DNA of 64,000 nt, taken from contig CM043943.1 in assembly GCA_014529385.2 (NCBI GenBank), forward strand, positions 159,972,247-160,036,246. The letters run 5' to 3'. Positions 23,931-35,032 of this stretch are shown one piece after another; position 1 is the stretch's first letter; each line of letters opens with the position of its first letter. The position numbers and the translations under genes were made by a program. The notes beneath the pieces were generated by a model. It had not been told where the DNA came from. It made no database searches and saw only the letters and a program-made list of their open reading frames with translations. This DNA comes from Adiantum capillus-veneris. Taxonomy: Eukaryota > Streptophyta > Polypodiopsida > Polypodiales > Pteridaceae.

Positions 23931-24490
23931 TTATAGGTATGTGCGCATACTATAGATGCTTCATAGAAAAGTTCTCACTATTAGCTGGACCATTACATGA
24001 CCTAACAAAGAAAAATGTTAGGATACACATGGTCTGCCAAGGAGAACAATGCTTCGAAAAGCTTAAAGAAAATCTTATCTCTCAACCTGTGCTTACACTA
24101 TCGGATCTCTCTAAGCCATTTGAGGTCCAATGTGATGCTTGTGGTGATTGCCTTGGAGCTGTTTTGCTTCAAGAAGGGCATGACATAGGCTATAAAAGTT
24201 GAAGGCTTGACCCTGTTGAGCAAGCTCTAGGCATATATGAAAAGGAATTCCTTGCAGTTCTACATGCCTTAGACTCATGGAAGCACTATTTATTGGGGAC
24301 TCCTTTCATTCTGCAAACTAATCACCAAAGTCTTAAGTACTTCATGACGCAGACCAAGCTCTCTGACAAACAAATGAGGTGGGAAAATTTCCTTTCGCAA
24401 TTTCATTTTCATATTGCTCACATAGCTGGCAAGCATAATCAAGTAGCCAATGCACTCTCAAGACGGCCGAGAGTGAATGCGGTTTCCATA
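23931..24490 (+). pseudogene. E4 RNase H
   Basis: The connection (FIGMCAYYRCFIEKFS) leads to FEVQCDACGDCLGAVLLQEG, LGIYEKEFLAVLHALDSWKHYLLG, TNHQSLKYF and AGKHNQVANALSRR. TGA at 24200-24202 splits it. This is the ordinary single gypsy RNase H. Confidence 0.8.
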
Positions 24491-25640
24491 GCAACTCACA
24501 ATGATTTATCTTCTATGATAGATGAGTATGCTATTGATCTCGATTTTAGAGATGTGATTTCAGCCCTAGGGACGAAAGTGGAACCATTTACCTTACAAGA
24601 TGGTTATCTTCTCTATGGCAATAGACTATGCGTTACTAGCTCACTACGTGAGAAAGTAATGTATGAATCTCATGCTCCTCCTTATGCAGGACATAGAGGG
24701 ATTCAATCTACCCTAAAGGGGATTGAAACATATTTCTATTGGCTACCATGAAAGAAAACATATAGGAGTATGTTTCTAAATCTATGGTATGCCAAAAGAC
24801 GAAGTTTGATAGAGGGAAGCAACTTGGGTTGCTTCAATCTTTGCCAATCCCTGATTCACCATGGGAGAGCATATCCATGGATTTTATCTGTGGATTGCCT
24901 TAGTCTATCCATGGGAATACGGGAATATGGACGATAGTAGACAGGTTCAGTAAACAAGATCATTTTATACCTGTCAAAAAGACTATCAAAGCCCATCAAA
25001 TGGCAACCCTCTTCATCTCACAAATCTTCAAGTACCATGGCTTGCCCATGTCCATAGTGTCAGATAGAGATCCTAGAATGACCAGTAATTTCTGGAAGGG
25101 TCTCTTTGAGAATTTAGGAACAAGGCTAAACTTCTCTTTAGCCTATCACCCGCAAACGGATGGCCAAAGTGAAATAGCTAACCTAACAATCCACGATCTA
25201 CTAAAAGCCTATGTAACAGAAGTAGATCAAAGATCCCAATGGGAGAAGTACTTACCCTTAGTGGAGTATGCCTACAATAACACTACACATACTTCCACGG
25301 GAAAGCACCTTGTGAGGTAATTGAGGGAAGATCAAAAAGTCCCTTGCTACTTAAGGTACATGGGAAGATCTTCGCTGCAAATGAGTATAGCTGAGACCTA
25401 CAAGAATCTTTCCAAAAGATTAAGGATGCTATCTCTATCTCACAACAAAGGCAAAAGGTTGTTGCTGACAAGCACAGAAGAGCCCAAGCCTTTAAAGAAA
25501 ATGATTGGGTCTTACTCAAATTTTTCCAAGGCTCAATTAAGGAACACGACGGGCAAGAATCCTATGGGACACCAAAAGTACTATGCTAAGTTAGCAAAAA
25601 GGTACTACGGTCCCTTCCAGATTCTTAGGCCAATCAATGA
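24491..25640 (+). pseudogene. E4 integrase
   Basis: H2C2 residues are partly seen in ESHAPPYAGHRG, with the frame lost after YFYWLP at 24749-24751. The core shows WESISMDFI, IVSDRDPRMTS and YHPQTDGQSEIANL, giving D, D and E. Stops occur at 24901-24903 and 25318-25320, and frame changes follow to the C-terminal YYGPFQIL. Confidence 0.8.
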
Positions 25641-25957
25641 TGGCCTATCAACTCAAGTTGCCCAACCATTGGCTCATACACAATGCTTTCCATGTGAGCC
25701 TACTAAAGCCTTACAAAGGAGAGCCACCTCAAGAACAAACTATTGAAGACCCACCAAAGATCGAGGACCAAGAAGAGGTGCTGCAACCCGAGTCTATTTT
25801 CCAACATGAAGACAAGCTACTAAGAGGTGGTAAGACTATCCGGCGATATCTTATTAAGTTTAAGAATTATCCTTTTGAAGATGCTAGATGGATGCAAGGC
25901 ATACAATTAAAGGATAATCTAAACCTTGTCAATGCTTACAATGCTTCCCTAGTGTAA
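25641..25957 (+). pseudogene. E4 integrase C-terminus with chromodomain
   Basis: LPNHWLIHNAFHVSLLKPYKG is the conserved end of gypsy integrase. About 20 residues on, LQPESIFQHEDKLLRGGKTIRRYLIKFKNYPFEDARWM fits a chromodomain (beta strands with YLIKF, then W near the end). Chromodomains direct chromovirus integration by reading chromatin marks. This assigns E4 to the chromoviruses. Confidence 0.8.
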
Positions 25958-26310
25958 GCAAATGTACAAATGTTTAAAATGAATTTTTTTTTTGTCTTAT
26001 AAGACTCTCTTTTTCTTTATTGTGCACAAAAATGAAGTAGTATGCATGCTTAGATCAAGTTTGTGGAGACGACGTCTCCCGAACACCAAGTAGAGCTTGT
26101 CACTTTACTATGGAAGACTGATAGGACTAATGTGCAAACATGCTTGCGGTAGCTTAGGCTCTCAAGCACCAAATGGACCAGTCATCCATTTTGGAACGAT
26201 GTCGTAGGGTAACATAGGGATCCTCTACCCGCTAAGAAAAGGACTAATGAATATGCTTTATCTTCTCTACCCCATAGTCGAGGATGACTCTGATTTCAAG
26301 AGAGAGGTAA
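25958..26310 (+). other. E4 trailer and polypurine tract
   Basis: Non-coding stretch between the pol stop and the 3' LTR, repeated in reverse at 17704-18010 and 52262-52640. It ends in AAGAGAGAGGTAA at 26298-26310, the polypurine tract. Confidence 0.7.
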
Positions 26311-26615
26311 TGTCATAATAATCAATATCTACTTCTCCTAAATGGTTTTCTCATGTTAAATTGATCATTTAATATGGGGAAGTGCTAGGGGAGAAAAAGC
26401 TAGATTATTGGTTAAGCTGGCAGACCGGCCACAGTAGGGATCCAAAGGAGGGAAAATAGGGATCCAAAGGGGGGGGCATCTACAAAAGAGCTATGTGCAA
26501 CAATGGGCTTAAAAGACCCTAAGGTTCAACCCATTAAGACTTCCAAAATGCTAAGGTTCCAAATTTCAAAGGTTGTGTCCAAAGGTCAAACATTGGGGGA
26601 ATTGGATGCTTTGTG
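26311..26615 (+). repeat. E4 3' LTR, left part
   Basis: Matches the first ~305 bp of 19088-20645. It is interrupted by E2 after the target duplication TTGTG (26611-26615) and resumes at 51821. Confidence 0.88.
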
Positions 26616-27471
26616 TGTGGGACGCATGTCTAACCTCACCATCCTATCTTAATGCAGTATTAGCGAGAACCACGATTAATTTGTCAAACCATGGATGAAG
26701 CTAACTTGACTAGTGCATAGAGACTACAAGAGGTTGTCAATCTCTCAAAAAACAACTAACAACTCGCATCTAACTCAAGTGACTGAAATCACCAAAAGCC
26801 AATCGCTCATCGGCAAACAAATCAAATCCTTACAACATCAAATGACATCTAGATGTAACGAAACTTCTAGGACAAGTTTAGAAGACCTAAGCACACATGC
26901 CTATGGTCTCAAACCCCACTTTAATTCGTTTTCGACCCAGAATGCATCTAAATGCTTAGCAATGATGCCCCGATACCCCGCCTATACTTAGTTTTCAATT
27001 TAAAAATGTAAATTCCTAGTTATGATGAAATAAGGCCGTGGGTCGGTGACACCAAAAGCTACGAAATACTATGAATGGATTATGTCAATGCGTAGAGCTC
27101 TTACATGCGATTGCAATCCAACAAACGCATTCGCAATGTGACAATCTAAGAGGGAGTAGGAAGTGCGAGGAGAGAAGTGAGCGCCGTTAGCTCATGCTGT
27201 GTATTTCTTATCCAAAGACTTATTAAAAACTTACAAAAATTGGCTTTTATACCCTAGCCAAGGTTTTTGAGTGGTCGAAACTAATAATCTAAAGTTATAC
27301 CAAAGCTATGCATTGACTGGCTGATACAATCTGGAAGCTTGTAGCCCCGGCTCATTAATTACAAAGTTTACCAAGAGAATAGGAGTTACAATATTCCCGA
27401 TTTATCAAAATAATAATTGTTTTACAAGGAGAACTCCGAAAAATGGTGTCTGCGTTAGCTTACTGCTAACA
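26616..27471 (-). repeat. 3' LTR of E2
   Basis: 856 bp, homologous to 50912-51820. It lacks a ~45-bp piece present in the right copy near 51235-51285 that includes CGATCATTAAC, plus smaller differences. On the minus strand it begins TGTTAGCAG and ends GCGTCCCACA. Confidence 0.9.
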
Positions 27472-27475
27472 TTCT

Positions 27476-27507
<32 letters not shown>

Positions 27508-27510
27508 TCC
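27472..27510 (-). other. Polypurine tract of E2 (expanded)
   Basis: On the minus strand a G-run of about 28 bases ends GGGAGAA directly before TGTTAGCAG. The run is longer than the E1 equivalent and looks expanded by slippage. Confidence 0.75.
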
Positions 27511-27631
27511 TTGCTTGTGTCGTCCCTTGACACAACTTTATGGGCTGAAGTAGTCTTCGCGTTGACGGCGGCGGGTGAGGCGGTCTTTAAGTGCTTCCAA
27601 TGCCTTTTGGTATCTGATTCTTTGTTCTTTG

Positions 27632-28360
27632 TCAGACACTTGCAGAAATTTTATGGTGACTTGATTCTTCAGTTCCACCCACCGAGTAGCCTACAAACCT
27701 GGATGTGAGTTTGCTTATCACCGGCACAAATATCTTCATTTGCCAAGTGAAGAATCCAGTGTAGAATGCTTCTTCAAAGGCTAGCATATTATGCAAGGGT
27801 AGGAACATGCATTTGGCATAGAATTCGTAAAGGATTTCTTTTGAAGGTTGCCCACTCAAATCGTAACATAAGCCTTTGTTTCCTTCCAATGAGAGCCATG
27901 GGGCTCGTGTCTGCTCAGGCTCATTGAAAACTTGTATGCATGTGAGTAGCATCCTGCAGATCTTATATAACATTTCATAGGAGAGATCTAGTAGACTCTT
28001 GAAGAATGACATGGTGCCCGTTAGGGTTTTCACCATGTATTCCTCTATCGCTTGGCCTCTCTCTAGAGCTGGTAGCCTGGGGAATTTGAACCAAGTTGGC
28101 ATGTTCTTCTGCAGTGCTTCATGCGCTTGCCATGTTCTTACTCTGGGTAGAGGACAGAATGTTGTATCCTTTTGTAAGGCTGCAGGTGCTCTTGTGAACA
28201 GAATCAGGTATCTCGGATTCTTGTTCAGCCAGCTTAACCACCACTTTGGGTGGTCTTTATCTACGCCATCTTCTTGCATATCCTTGTATAGCCTTTGTTT
28301 TACCTGCAAAAGTTCTACTTTGATGAGAGGATACAGAAGGGATAGTTGGTGCCATTAAGT
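27632..28360 (-). pseudogene. E2 ORF3, C-terminal domain
   Basis: The frame is open at least from 28309 to 27632 and homologous to E1 7-684. Shared blocks include FCPLPRVRTW, EYMVKTLTG and LAFEEAFYTGFFTW. It ends ~160 bp before the polypurine tract. Upstream on the same strand lie a coiled-coil part (28945-28628 and 29192-28983), an acidic Pro/Thr/Glu-rich part (about 30250-29270) and an N-terminal Lys/Gln-rich part (31204-30880), so the original ORF3 was probably a protein of roughly 1100 residues. No membrane segment or signal peptide is visible. Function unknown. Confidence 0.6.
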
Positions 28361-31204
28361 GTTGATTTGATTGGGAGTGAGTTGAGTGACATTGATAGAG
28401 TGTAAGACTCTCAACTCCCAATCCATAGTGGCCTTCCACTGCTCATCCACCTCTAAGGTGATCTTCTCCTTCAAATCGTCTTCTTCATCTTTTGACAGCT
28501 GGACCATTGGCACTGTATCTTCGTCTATGATGTGGACCTGAAAATCTTCATCACCACTCGGCTCTGCTGTGGACTACATCTAAAGCTCAGCAAATGAGAC
28601 CAAGGGAATGTCTATTTGGGGTGGCTCTCAAGTGCCTGTCTCTTCTTGTGTCTCTGGCTTTCCATCTCTGAGGAGATGATTTATCCGTTTGAGTTCTGCT
28701 ATCTCCTTTAGGAGCTCCTCCTCTCTTTGAACCCGCATCAGTGCCAGGTCTCTGCGCTGTGACTGTTTGAACTTTAATTCCAGTTCTAAATCCTTGTTTT
28801 TCTTCTCAAGTACCTTGTACACTTCATCAGCTCCTTTGATTGAGGCCACGGTTGGGTTTTCTCTGATTTGCCGTAAGAAAATGGCCTGATCATTGATTCT
28901 GGGTTCAGAATATTGCAGGGAAGCATTGGCAACATCTAATGGCACTTGAATTTTCTGAGCTGACAGAGAGGTCGTAAGAAGTTCATTTGTGACTTCTCTG
29001 CTCGTCTTTTACCTTGCAGGAATCAGATAATTTGGTGAGGAGGTCGCCTAACTTCTCCATTTCTTTTTGTTGTTTATCCCTGGCTATCTGATGTTGTTCC
29101 GCTTCTATCTTCAGCTGTTGCACTTGACTTTGGATATCAGTGATGATAATCATCTTGTCTTCAAGCTCTCCTTGAAGAGCATTGATCACCATTTCTAATT
29201 CCTTGGCCTTTGTGCTGCGGTTTAAGGCTGCTGAGCAGAGTTTCTCGTCATGTCTTGCATCTGCCTTGCATACTCGTTTACTTGTAAAATCACCTCATTG
29301 TTTGATTTCCACTCCTCCTGTCTTACCAGCTGGGATGTGCCTGTAGCCTCATGTGTTGCTTCTTGCTGTGTCGTAATTGATGGTGGTTCTGTGGAGGTAG
29401 ATGGTTTCTCTTCTTCTTGGCCATCCTGAGGCTTTGATGCCGCGGCAGTTTCTGGCGGAGTAGAAGTAGATGGTGTGGTCTTTACCCTAACTGTCTCTTC
29501 AGGTGCCGGCCTTTCATCTTTCGCTGGATCGGGCTCCGTCTCATGTGTAGTGGTAGTCTCTACTTCTGTATTTACTTCCTTATCAGTTTCTTCTGCCCGC
29601 TTTTGAATTTCTTCTGCTACCTGCTCCGGTTCTGGCTCGGCCGGTTCTGGCTCGGCTTCTTTTTCCTCATGTCCGTTGGTGTGGCTAGCTTGTTGTGTAG
29701 ATTCTGTTCATTGGGTGGATTCAGAATCTTTTTCTTTTTCAGTCTCTACTTTTTCATTGGTACCTTTGCATGGTGGTGATGGTGATGGGCTAGGCATGGG
29801 ATGGTCCTGTTGTTCCGGAGGCGGTGAGGTGGGTCGGGGAGATTCCTAGCTTTGCTCTTGTGTAGTTGTTTCCTCAGCTTTCTTTGTCGCTTCTTCTACC
29901 TCTTTCAGCTTTAGGGCTTCGGCCTCTTGGTACATTCTTTCTAAATAGTATGTTGGATCATCTACCTCTTTTCTTGTATGATGCTTTGTTTGAGGTTCTT
30001 TCAGTCCTATGGGTACCCACTTTTCTTGGTCCTTTCCTTGTGCTTGCCTACTGCGCTCGTCAGCCTATTTTTCTCTTTCAAAACATGGTTGTTTTTGAGC
30101 TGGCTCCTCTTGGTGGGCAGCCACAACTTTCCTCTTCATATCTTCCCTCCTAGATCTCTTTTCTTCGTTGTCAGAGCTCTCGCTACTGTGCCGCTCTGGT
30201 GAGCTGTCAGCGGACTCAGTATTTGATTTCCTTGACCTTTTACTTGACCTTGTAGCTCATGGAGAGGGTTGTTCTGCCAAGATCCATGTATTTTGATCAA
30301 GGGCAGGTGGTAGGTTGTCGGCCATGCCGATGGCATGATAGGCTATTCTTGTCAACACTTCTAGCGTGCCCAAGTATGTGATTTTATCCTCCTTCTTAGT
30401 GCCCTTCAAGGTTGTCAAGACATACTACACGTGGTCCACAGGTTGCCTTGTTGTTGACTTAAGAACCTGAGTGAAGGTGGTGGCCACGGCATGATTTGGT
30501 GTAGTGTACCTTGGTGGCTTTTTTTCCAGAAAATGAAAGTGTTGATGGTACAGACGGGCTGGATCCTCCACCTGTTTGTGGATGAGATCGGCAAATGTAG
30601 CCACAGTTGTTTCCTTGGTAAATGTGCCTGCGGTTTTCCTATCTCTTGCCTGCATGGTCATTCCTTCAGTGGGCAGTCTGAGTGCCTCTACCACTATTTC
30701 TTTTGTGATTACTACCTCGACCTTGTTCCCTTGGGTGTCTGATATCTAGGCGGTTCTGTCTTCTTTGATGGTGGATAGAAGCTCGTAAGCTTTTTAAAAG
30801 TCCACTCCGCGAGGCTCTTGTTCGTAGAAATGCCTGAGCCCCAACCTACGGTTAGCCTCTTTGGTTTTTGGCTTTGCAACTACACATCTTTAGGCAGGAG
30901 TTGCAATTCCACCTGATACCCTTCTTCACTCTTGAATCTGCCAGTGAAGACCATAGTGTGGTGCTCTTCTAGCTGTTCTTTAGAAAGATAGGATGACTTT
31001 GCTGCTTTGACTGACTCGGGGTCCAATTGATACGCAGGAAGTTCTTGTAGTTTCTCTTTTTGGTTTAACTTCTTCTTGGCCTTCTCTGCTGCTTGCATTG
31101 CTTCTGTTCAATGAATAGAGTGCAAAGTTAGCAGATTTGTCGGATTTTTCTCTAGAATGTCCTTTTAAACTGAAAAGCTGATAATCTGGTCCAAATTGCT
31201 TCAA
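28361..31204 (-). pseudogene. E2 ORF3, N-terminal and central parts
   Basis: On the minus strand, from 31204: a charged segment (QAAEKAKKKLNQKEKLQEL, then TGRFKSEEGYQVELQLLPKD), a segment at 30694-30425 (VEDPARLYHQHFHFLEKKPP), a long acidic Pro/Thr/Glu-rich linker (about 30250-29270), then two heptad-rich coiled coils (29192-28983 with LQSQVQQLK-type spacing, 28945-28628 with KKNKDLELELKFKQ and EEELLKEIAELKR). Several stops and frameshifts break it. It reads like a filamentous or scaffold accessory protein, but I do not recognise a family. Confidence 0.5.
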
Positions 31205-32491
31205 ATCAATTTTTGAACAAGCAAAGATGCATAAAATTATGCAAGGAACAAAATTGTATGGTCAAAACAAAAATTTGCAACCAAAGTAAATAATCGCGAT
31301 TATTTACAGCTGAGGAAAATTTCCAGCTTTTTGCAAACTTGGCTTTATAGGATTAAACTATATACCAAATACATGCTCCGAGGGAAATATGGGCTCATTT
31401 GGATGCACAGGATGAAAATGGTACCAGATTTTGGCTTTAGGTCTCTGAAATAGTAGATATAAAGGAAATTTGAAATTTTGAACTCCAAATTGATTCAAAG
31501 TTGGCTAGTGGGCTTATCGCAACATTTACTTTGGATGTATGATGGCTAAATATCAAAATTTTCCAATTTTGATCAAAAAGTAAATAATCACGATTATTAA
31601 CTTTTCTTCCAAAATTGACATTTTTTGGTACAAATTCTAAGCATGGTATAGACCTTGGGTATGAGATATGAGGTGATTTGGATCAAGAAAAGTTGTTCAT
31701 AACCCAAATTTTGGCTTGCAAAGACTTCTTTGCGTTTTTTGGTAATTTTACAAGTAATGGGTGGTCATTTTGGCTCATACTTGATTTTTGGCATGTAATA
31801 GGTATATACACATGATAGGTGAGATGATTTGACAATTTCCAAGCAAAGCTAATGCAAAAGTAAATAATTGGGTCCAAGTGGAAATGAGGTGGTTTTAGCC
31901 TACCATGGATATCTATACCTGGTCATCCTGAACCAAATTTCCCTAGATTACCCCATTAGTCCTACTAGGCTGTGAGATCTATGTTAAACTCAAAAATTTC
32001 TCTAATCGGATTCCTGTGGCTCATTCTGCAAGAATTTTGCAAAAGTAGGCATGGCTGCCTAATTTAGGCTTCCCGCTTCCATCTTCTAATTTCATTGAAA
32101 ATTTTTGTGCTTCTCCGCCTTGTCCTTTTGATCACCATCGTGTCTTCAATTTTTCCATATGAACTTCCCTGCTATTTATTATAAATTTTGACCTGCTTAT
32201 TTGAAAAATCAAAGAAAATAGAAAAATTCTCTAAAAAATTAAAGTAAAATTCCAATAATTAAGAAAATCACTTGAAAAACACAACTTTATTGTTTTTTGT
32301 TGGATTTTTCTATTTTTAAGCCTCCTTATCAACAAAAATGATGAAAAAATACCCAAAAAGGACTATTTTTGATGATTTTCTGATAGTATACACTATTTAC
32401 ACTCATAGGAAAGATATTATCAGTGAATTATCCCTTGTTGATGAATTATAAGGACATTATTAGGTAATTTTGCAAAAAATCACACGTTAAC
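31205..32491 (-). repeat. E2 spacer with palindrome repeats
   Basis: AT-rich non-coding DNA between ORF3 and T2. Palindromic units occur at 31286-31307 (perfect), 31580-31601 (one arm changed) and 31860 (half only), spaced 294 and 280 bp. Sequence between them is loosely repetitive ('caaattttgatcaa', 'gatttggat'). The left border of T2 lies somewhere in the last few hundred bases; no terminal inverted repeat was found by eye. Confidence 0.65.
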
Positions 32492-34891
32492 ATGGAGAGT
32501 ACTGCCATGGGAGGTAGGGTGAGGAAACGAGAGTTGTCCGAAATTCAGACTCTTACACCACGTGGAGGTGCAAGAAAATGAAGGGTGACAGCTATGAGGT
32601 AACATGTTTTGTTCCTCATGTTGTTTAAGTCTAATACGGCTCATCATTGTTGTTTTGGGCAATAGGAACTTCGTCCAAGAAACGTGCGACGATGAGAATG
32701 CGGAAGCTAGGGATACTTTACTTCGTTCTTGTTTCAACAAAGAGGATTTTATTGGGATTCTTGATGCTCTAGAGGCAAAACACTTGAAAGACGCAATCAC
32801 TAAGAGAGTTCTTAGTGATTTTTCTAATATTGTCATTGATCTAGATGTTCAGGATATTTGTGATGCTGTTGGGATTAGTACCAAGGGCTATCAAGCAATA
32901 CATCAAGTGTTAAAAGATGCATTAAGAAGTCGAGGAGTCACGGAAAACCTATTCCCACTTCCTCACAGAGTGCAGATTGCCAAGAAGGTGTCAAATGAAG
33001 ATGTTGTTCACCGATTAGGGGACTACTTGTATATTGAAGACACGATGCCTCTTCAACCGCTCCGTAGCAAATCACAAGGAAGGAAGGGCCGCGGGAAGGG
33101 AAGCGGTGCTGTTTCTAACAGTGTGTTGCGGACCGAAGGGGTTGTTTACACCAAATTCAACAATATCTTTGTGGACTTGATACGATTGCAGAAGTCCATG
33201 GCTGTTTTCTACAATTTGAGTGATGCAAGTTAGTTTAGAGTTGCCTACATGCTTTATGATGTGTCATAACAAGCATTCTCAGGCTTTATGTTGTTGGCAG
33301 TTCTTGAAGGCAAGCTTGTGTTCGTGCTGAAGTTGGATGAGTGTGTAATTGTTAAAGGGAGAAAGTTGGAGAGAATGAGCATCACGCTTATGAATGAAGC
33401 CCTAGCTTATGCCAAGCAATCTTGCAGTTCGAGTGAAGCGACAAAGCCCTCTTTTAGTGTGCAATCAGAGAAGGATATATGGTGGCTTGGTGCAATTGAA
33501 GTTCCGAAAGAGACACATGAAGTCCTTGCATGGATTTTCAGTAGAATCCCATGGGTCACAGAGGTCATTAAAGCTCAAATAAACAGTGAGAAGCTCATGG
33601 TTCCAAGACGTGGGGAGTTTGATGTTGAATGGCATTTAGGTGGTGATCTAAAGACTATAAAGTGCATGCTTGGATGCAAACAAGGTGCAAATTCTTTACT
33701 TCCCTATCCATTCTGTACGAAAGGGCACAAGACAAGTCGAGCAACTCAAGTGGAAGGTCAGGACGAAGATAATGATGACCATATAAATAGGGAGTGGAAA
33801 ACTTCGGTTCTTTCATGTGATATGTTGCAGGTGCCCAATAGGGATAACAAAGATCCTGGGTGGAACCCCATAATTCCCTTCTCCCTCAACAATGTTCACT
33901 TTTGTACATTGGATGCGTTTATGCGAATATTTGATAGGATCCTAAAGCATCACATTGATTATGCTTTCACAATGAAGCCCCTTCAACGGTCAAAAGACTC
34001 CTTGCAGGGGGTGGAGACGCTCCTTAATGAGATTGGATGTCACCGATCAAGGGTGAACATTGTAGCAGAGACTTGTAGGGAGAAGACATATGAGGTGGCA
34101 CAGAAGGTTTCCATGAATGGAGCCAAGGCACGTCGATTTTTCAAGAAGATGTCAAAGTCTCCAATGTAGGTATCCAAGGCAAGTGTTGATCTAGCAAGTG
34201 AGAAGCGGTGGGAGTTGTGGAAAGATTTGTGTTCATGCACGACGGACAAAGATCCCAATGTCGAGGTTGCTAACCAACGCAAGCTAGTATGGTCATCCTT
34301 TCAAAAGGTTGTGCAATTGATGAATCTTTCAAGCACCACCGTTGAGCAGCGAGAGGAGTTCAAGAAGGTGCTTTATGAATTCACAAAGGCCGCTAAGGAC
34401 GGATGGTCTGAAAGCAAGATTACACACTACATGGTTTGTTTTAACGGACTTAATACATATGCAATGTTTGAAAATGCAACTTTTCTATTCGCTTATCTCC
34501 TTTTTGGTTGTTTTAGCACATTCTCTATGCGCATGGTGCATACTTCATGGACCGCTATGGTTCGCTTGATATATGGAGTACACAAGGCATGGAGAAGTCC
34601 CACTATCGAGAAAAAGGAGTCTATTTCAAGAATACTCGGCATGGTGGTGGTAGTTCACACTCCAACTACCTCCAAGAGATGTTTAACTGGTTTTTTAGGC
34701 ACACCTTTGGGAGAACTCGTACTATTGAGAAAGCAAGAGAATCGATGTTAGCAAAGCAGTTACACAACGCTTCCCATACTGCAGCATCCGAGAAGTGGAA
34801 ATGCTCGCGAGCATCCCTGGGCCATGAAGCTTGGCGTGCAACTAAATATCAAAAAGGCAGTGTTTGGGCGTCGCATCAGCCGTCTGCATGA
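32492..34891 (+). pseudogene. T2 DDE transposase, RAG1/Transib-like active-site layout
   Basis: Four exons fit one frame: 32492-32598, 32666-33228, 33301-34433, 34517-34891 (725 codons, all junctions GT-AG and in phase). Stops at codon 30 (TGA 32579-32581) and at 34167-34169 (TAG) break it; both could be C-to-T changes. Candidate catalytic residues are D236 (LKLDE, 33336), D339 (HLGGD, 33645) and E627 (QGMEKSHY, 34592). A Cys sits 23 residues after D339 (copy X has CxxC at +20/+23), and H-x4-H sits 25 and 20 residues before E627. RAG1 has D600, D708, C727/C730, H937/H942, E962: nearly the same spacing. The DDE/CMC-Transib class is likely; exact superfamily is inference. Confidence 0.75.
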
Positions 34892-35032
34892 TCCAGGTTT
34901 AGTTGTTAAATTCAATTGCTTTATTTGAGTTTCACTCAATTGACCGCATAGTGTGAAAGGCCCCAAATCTCAAAAAAACCTATTTAAAGGTTGAAGGGGC
35001 TCATTTTGTCATTTTCCCTACTAGGTGCTACC

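Larger units (their letters stand above)
19088..26615 (+). mobile_element. E4: chromovirus (Ty3/gypsy), split by E2
   Basis: The 5' LTR starts TGTCATAATAAT and ends AATGTTACA. The primer site is TGGTATTAGAGC. Gag, protease, RT, RNase H, integrase and a C-terminal chromodomain follow, then polypurine tract AAGAGAGAGGTAA (26298-26310) and a 3' LTR. E2 inserted in that LTR with TTGTG duplicated (26611-26615 and 51821-51825). The rest of the LTR continues only to about 51911. Genes contain stops and frameshifts. Confidence 0.88.

Noticed and set aside
27632-31204. Retroviral envelope gene in E2
   Set aside because: Position fits, but no signal peptide, transmembrane helix or cleavage site is visible; content is coiled-coil and acidic.
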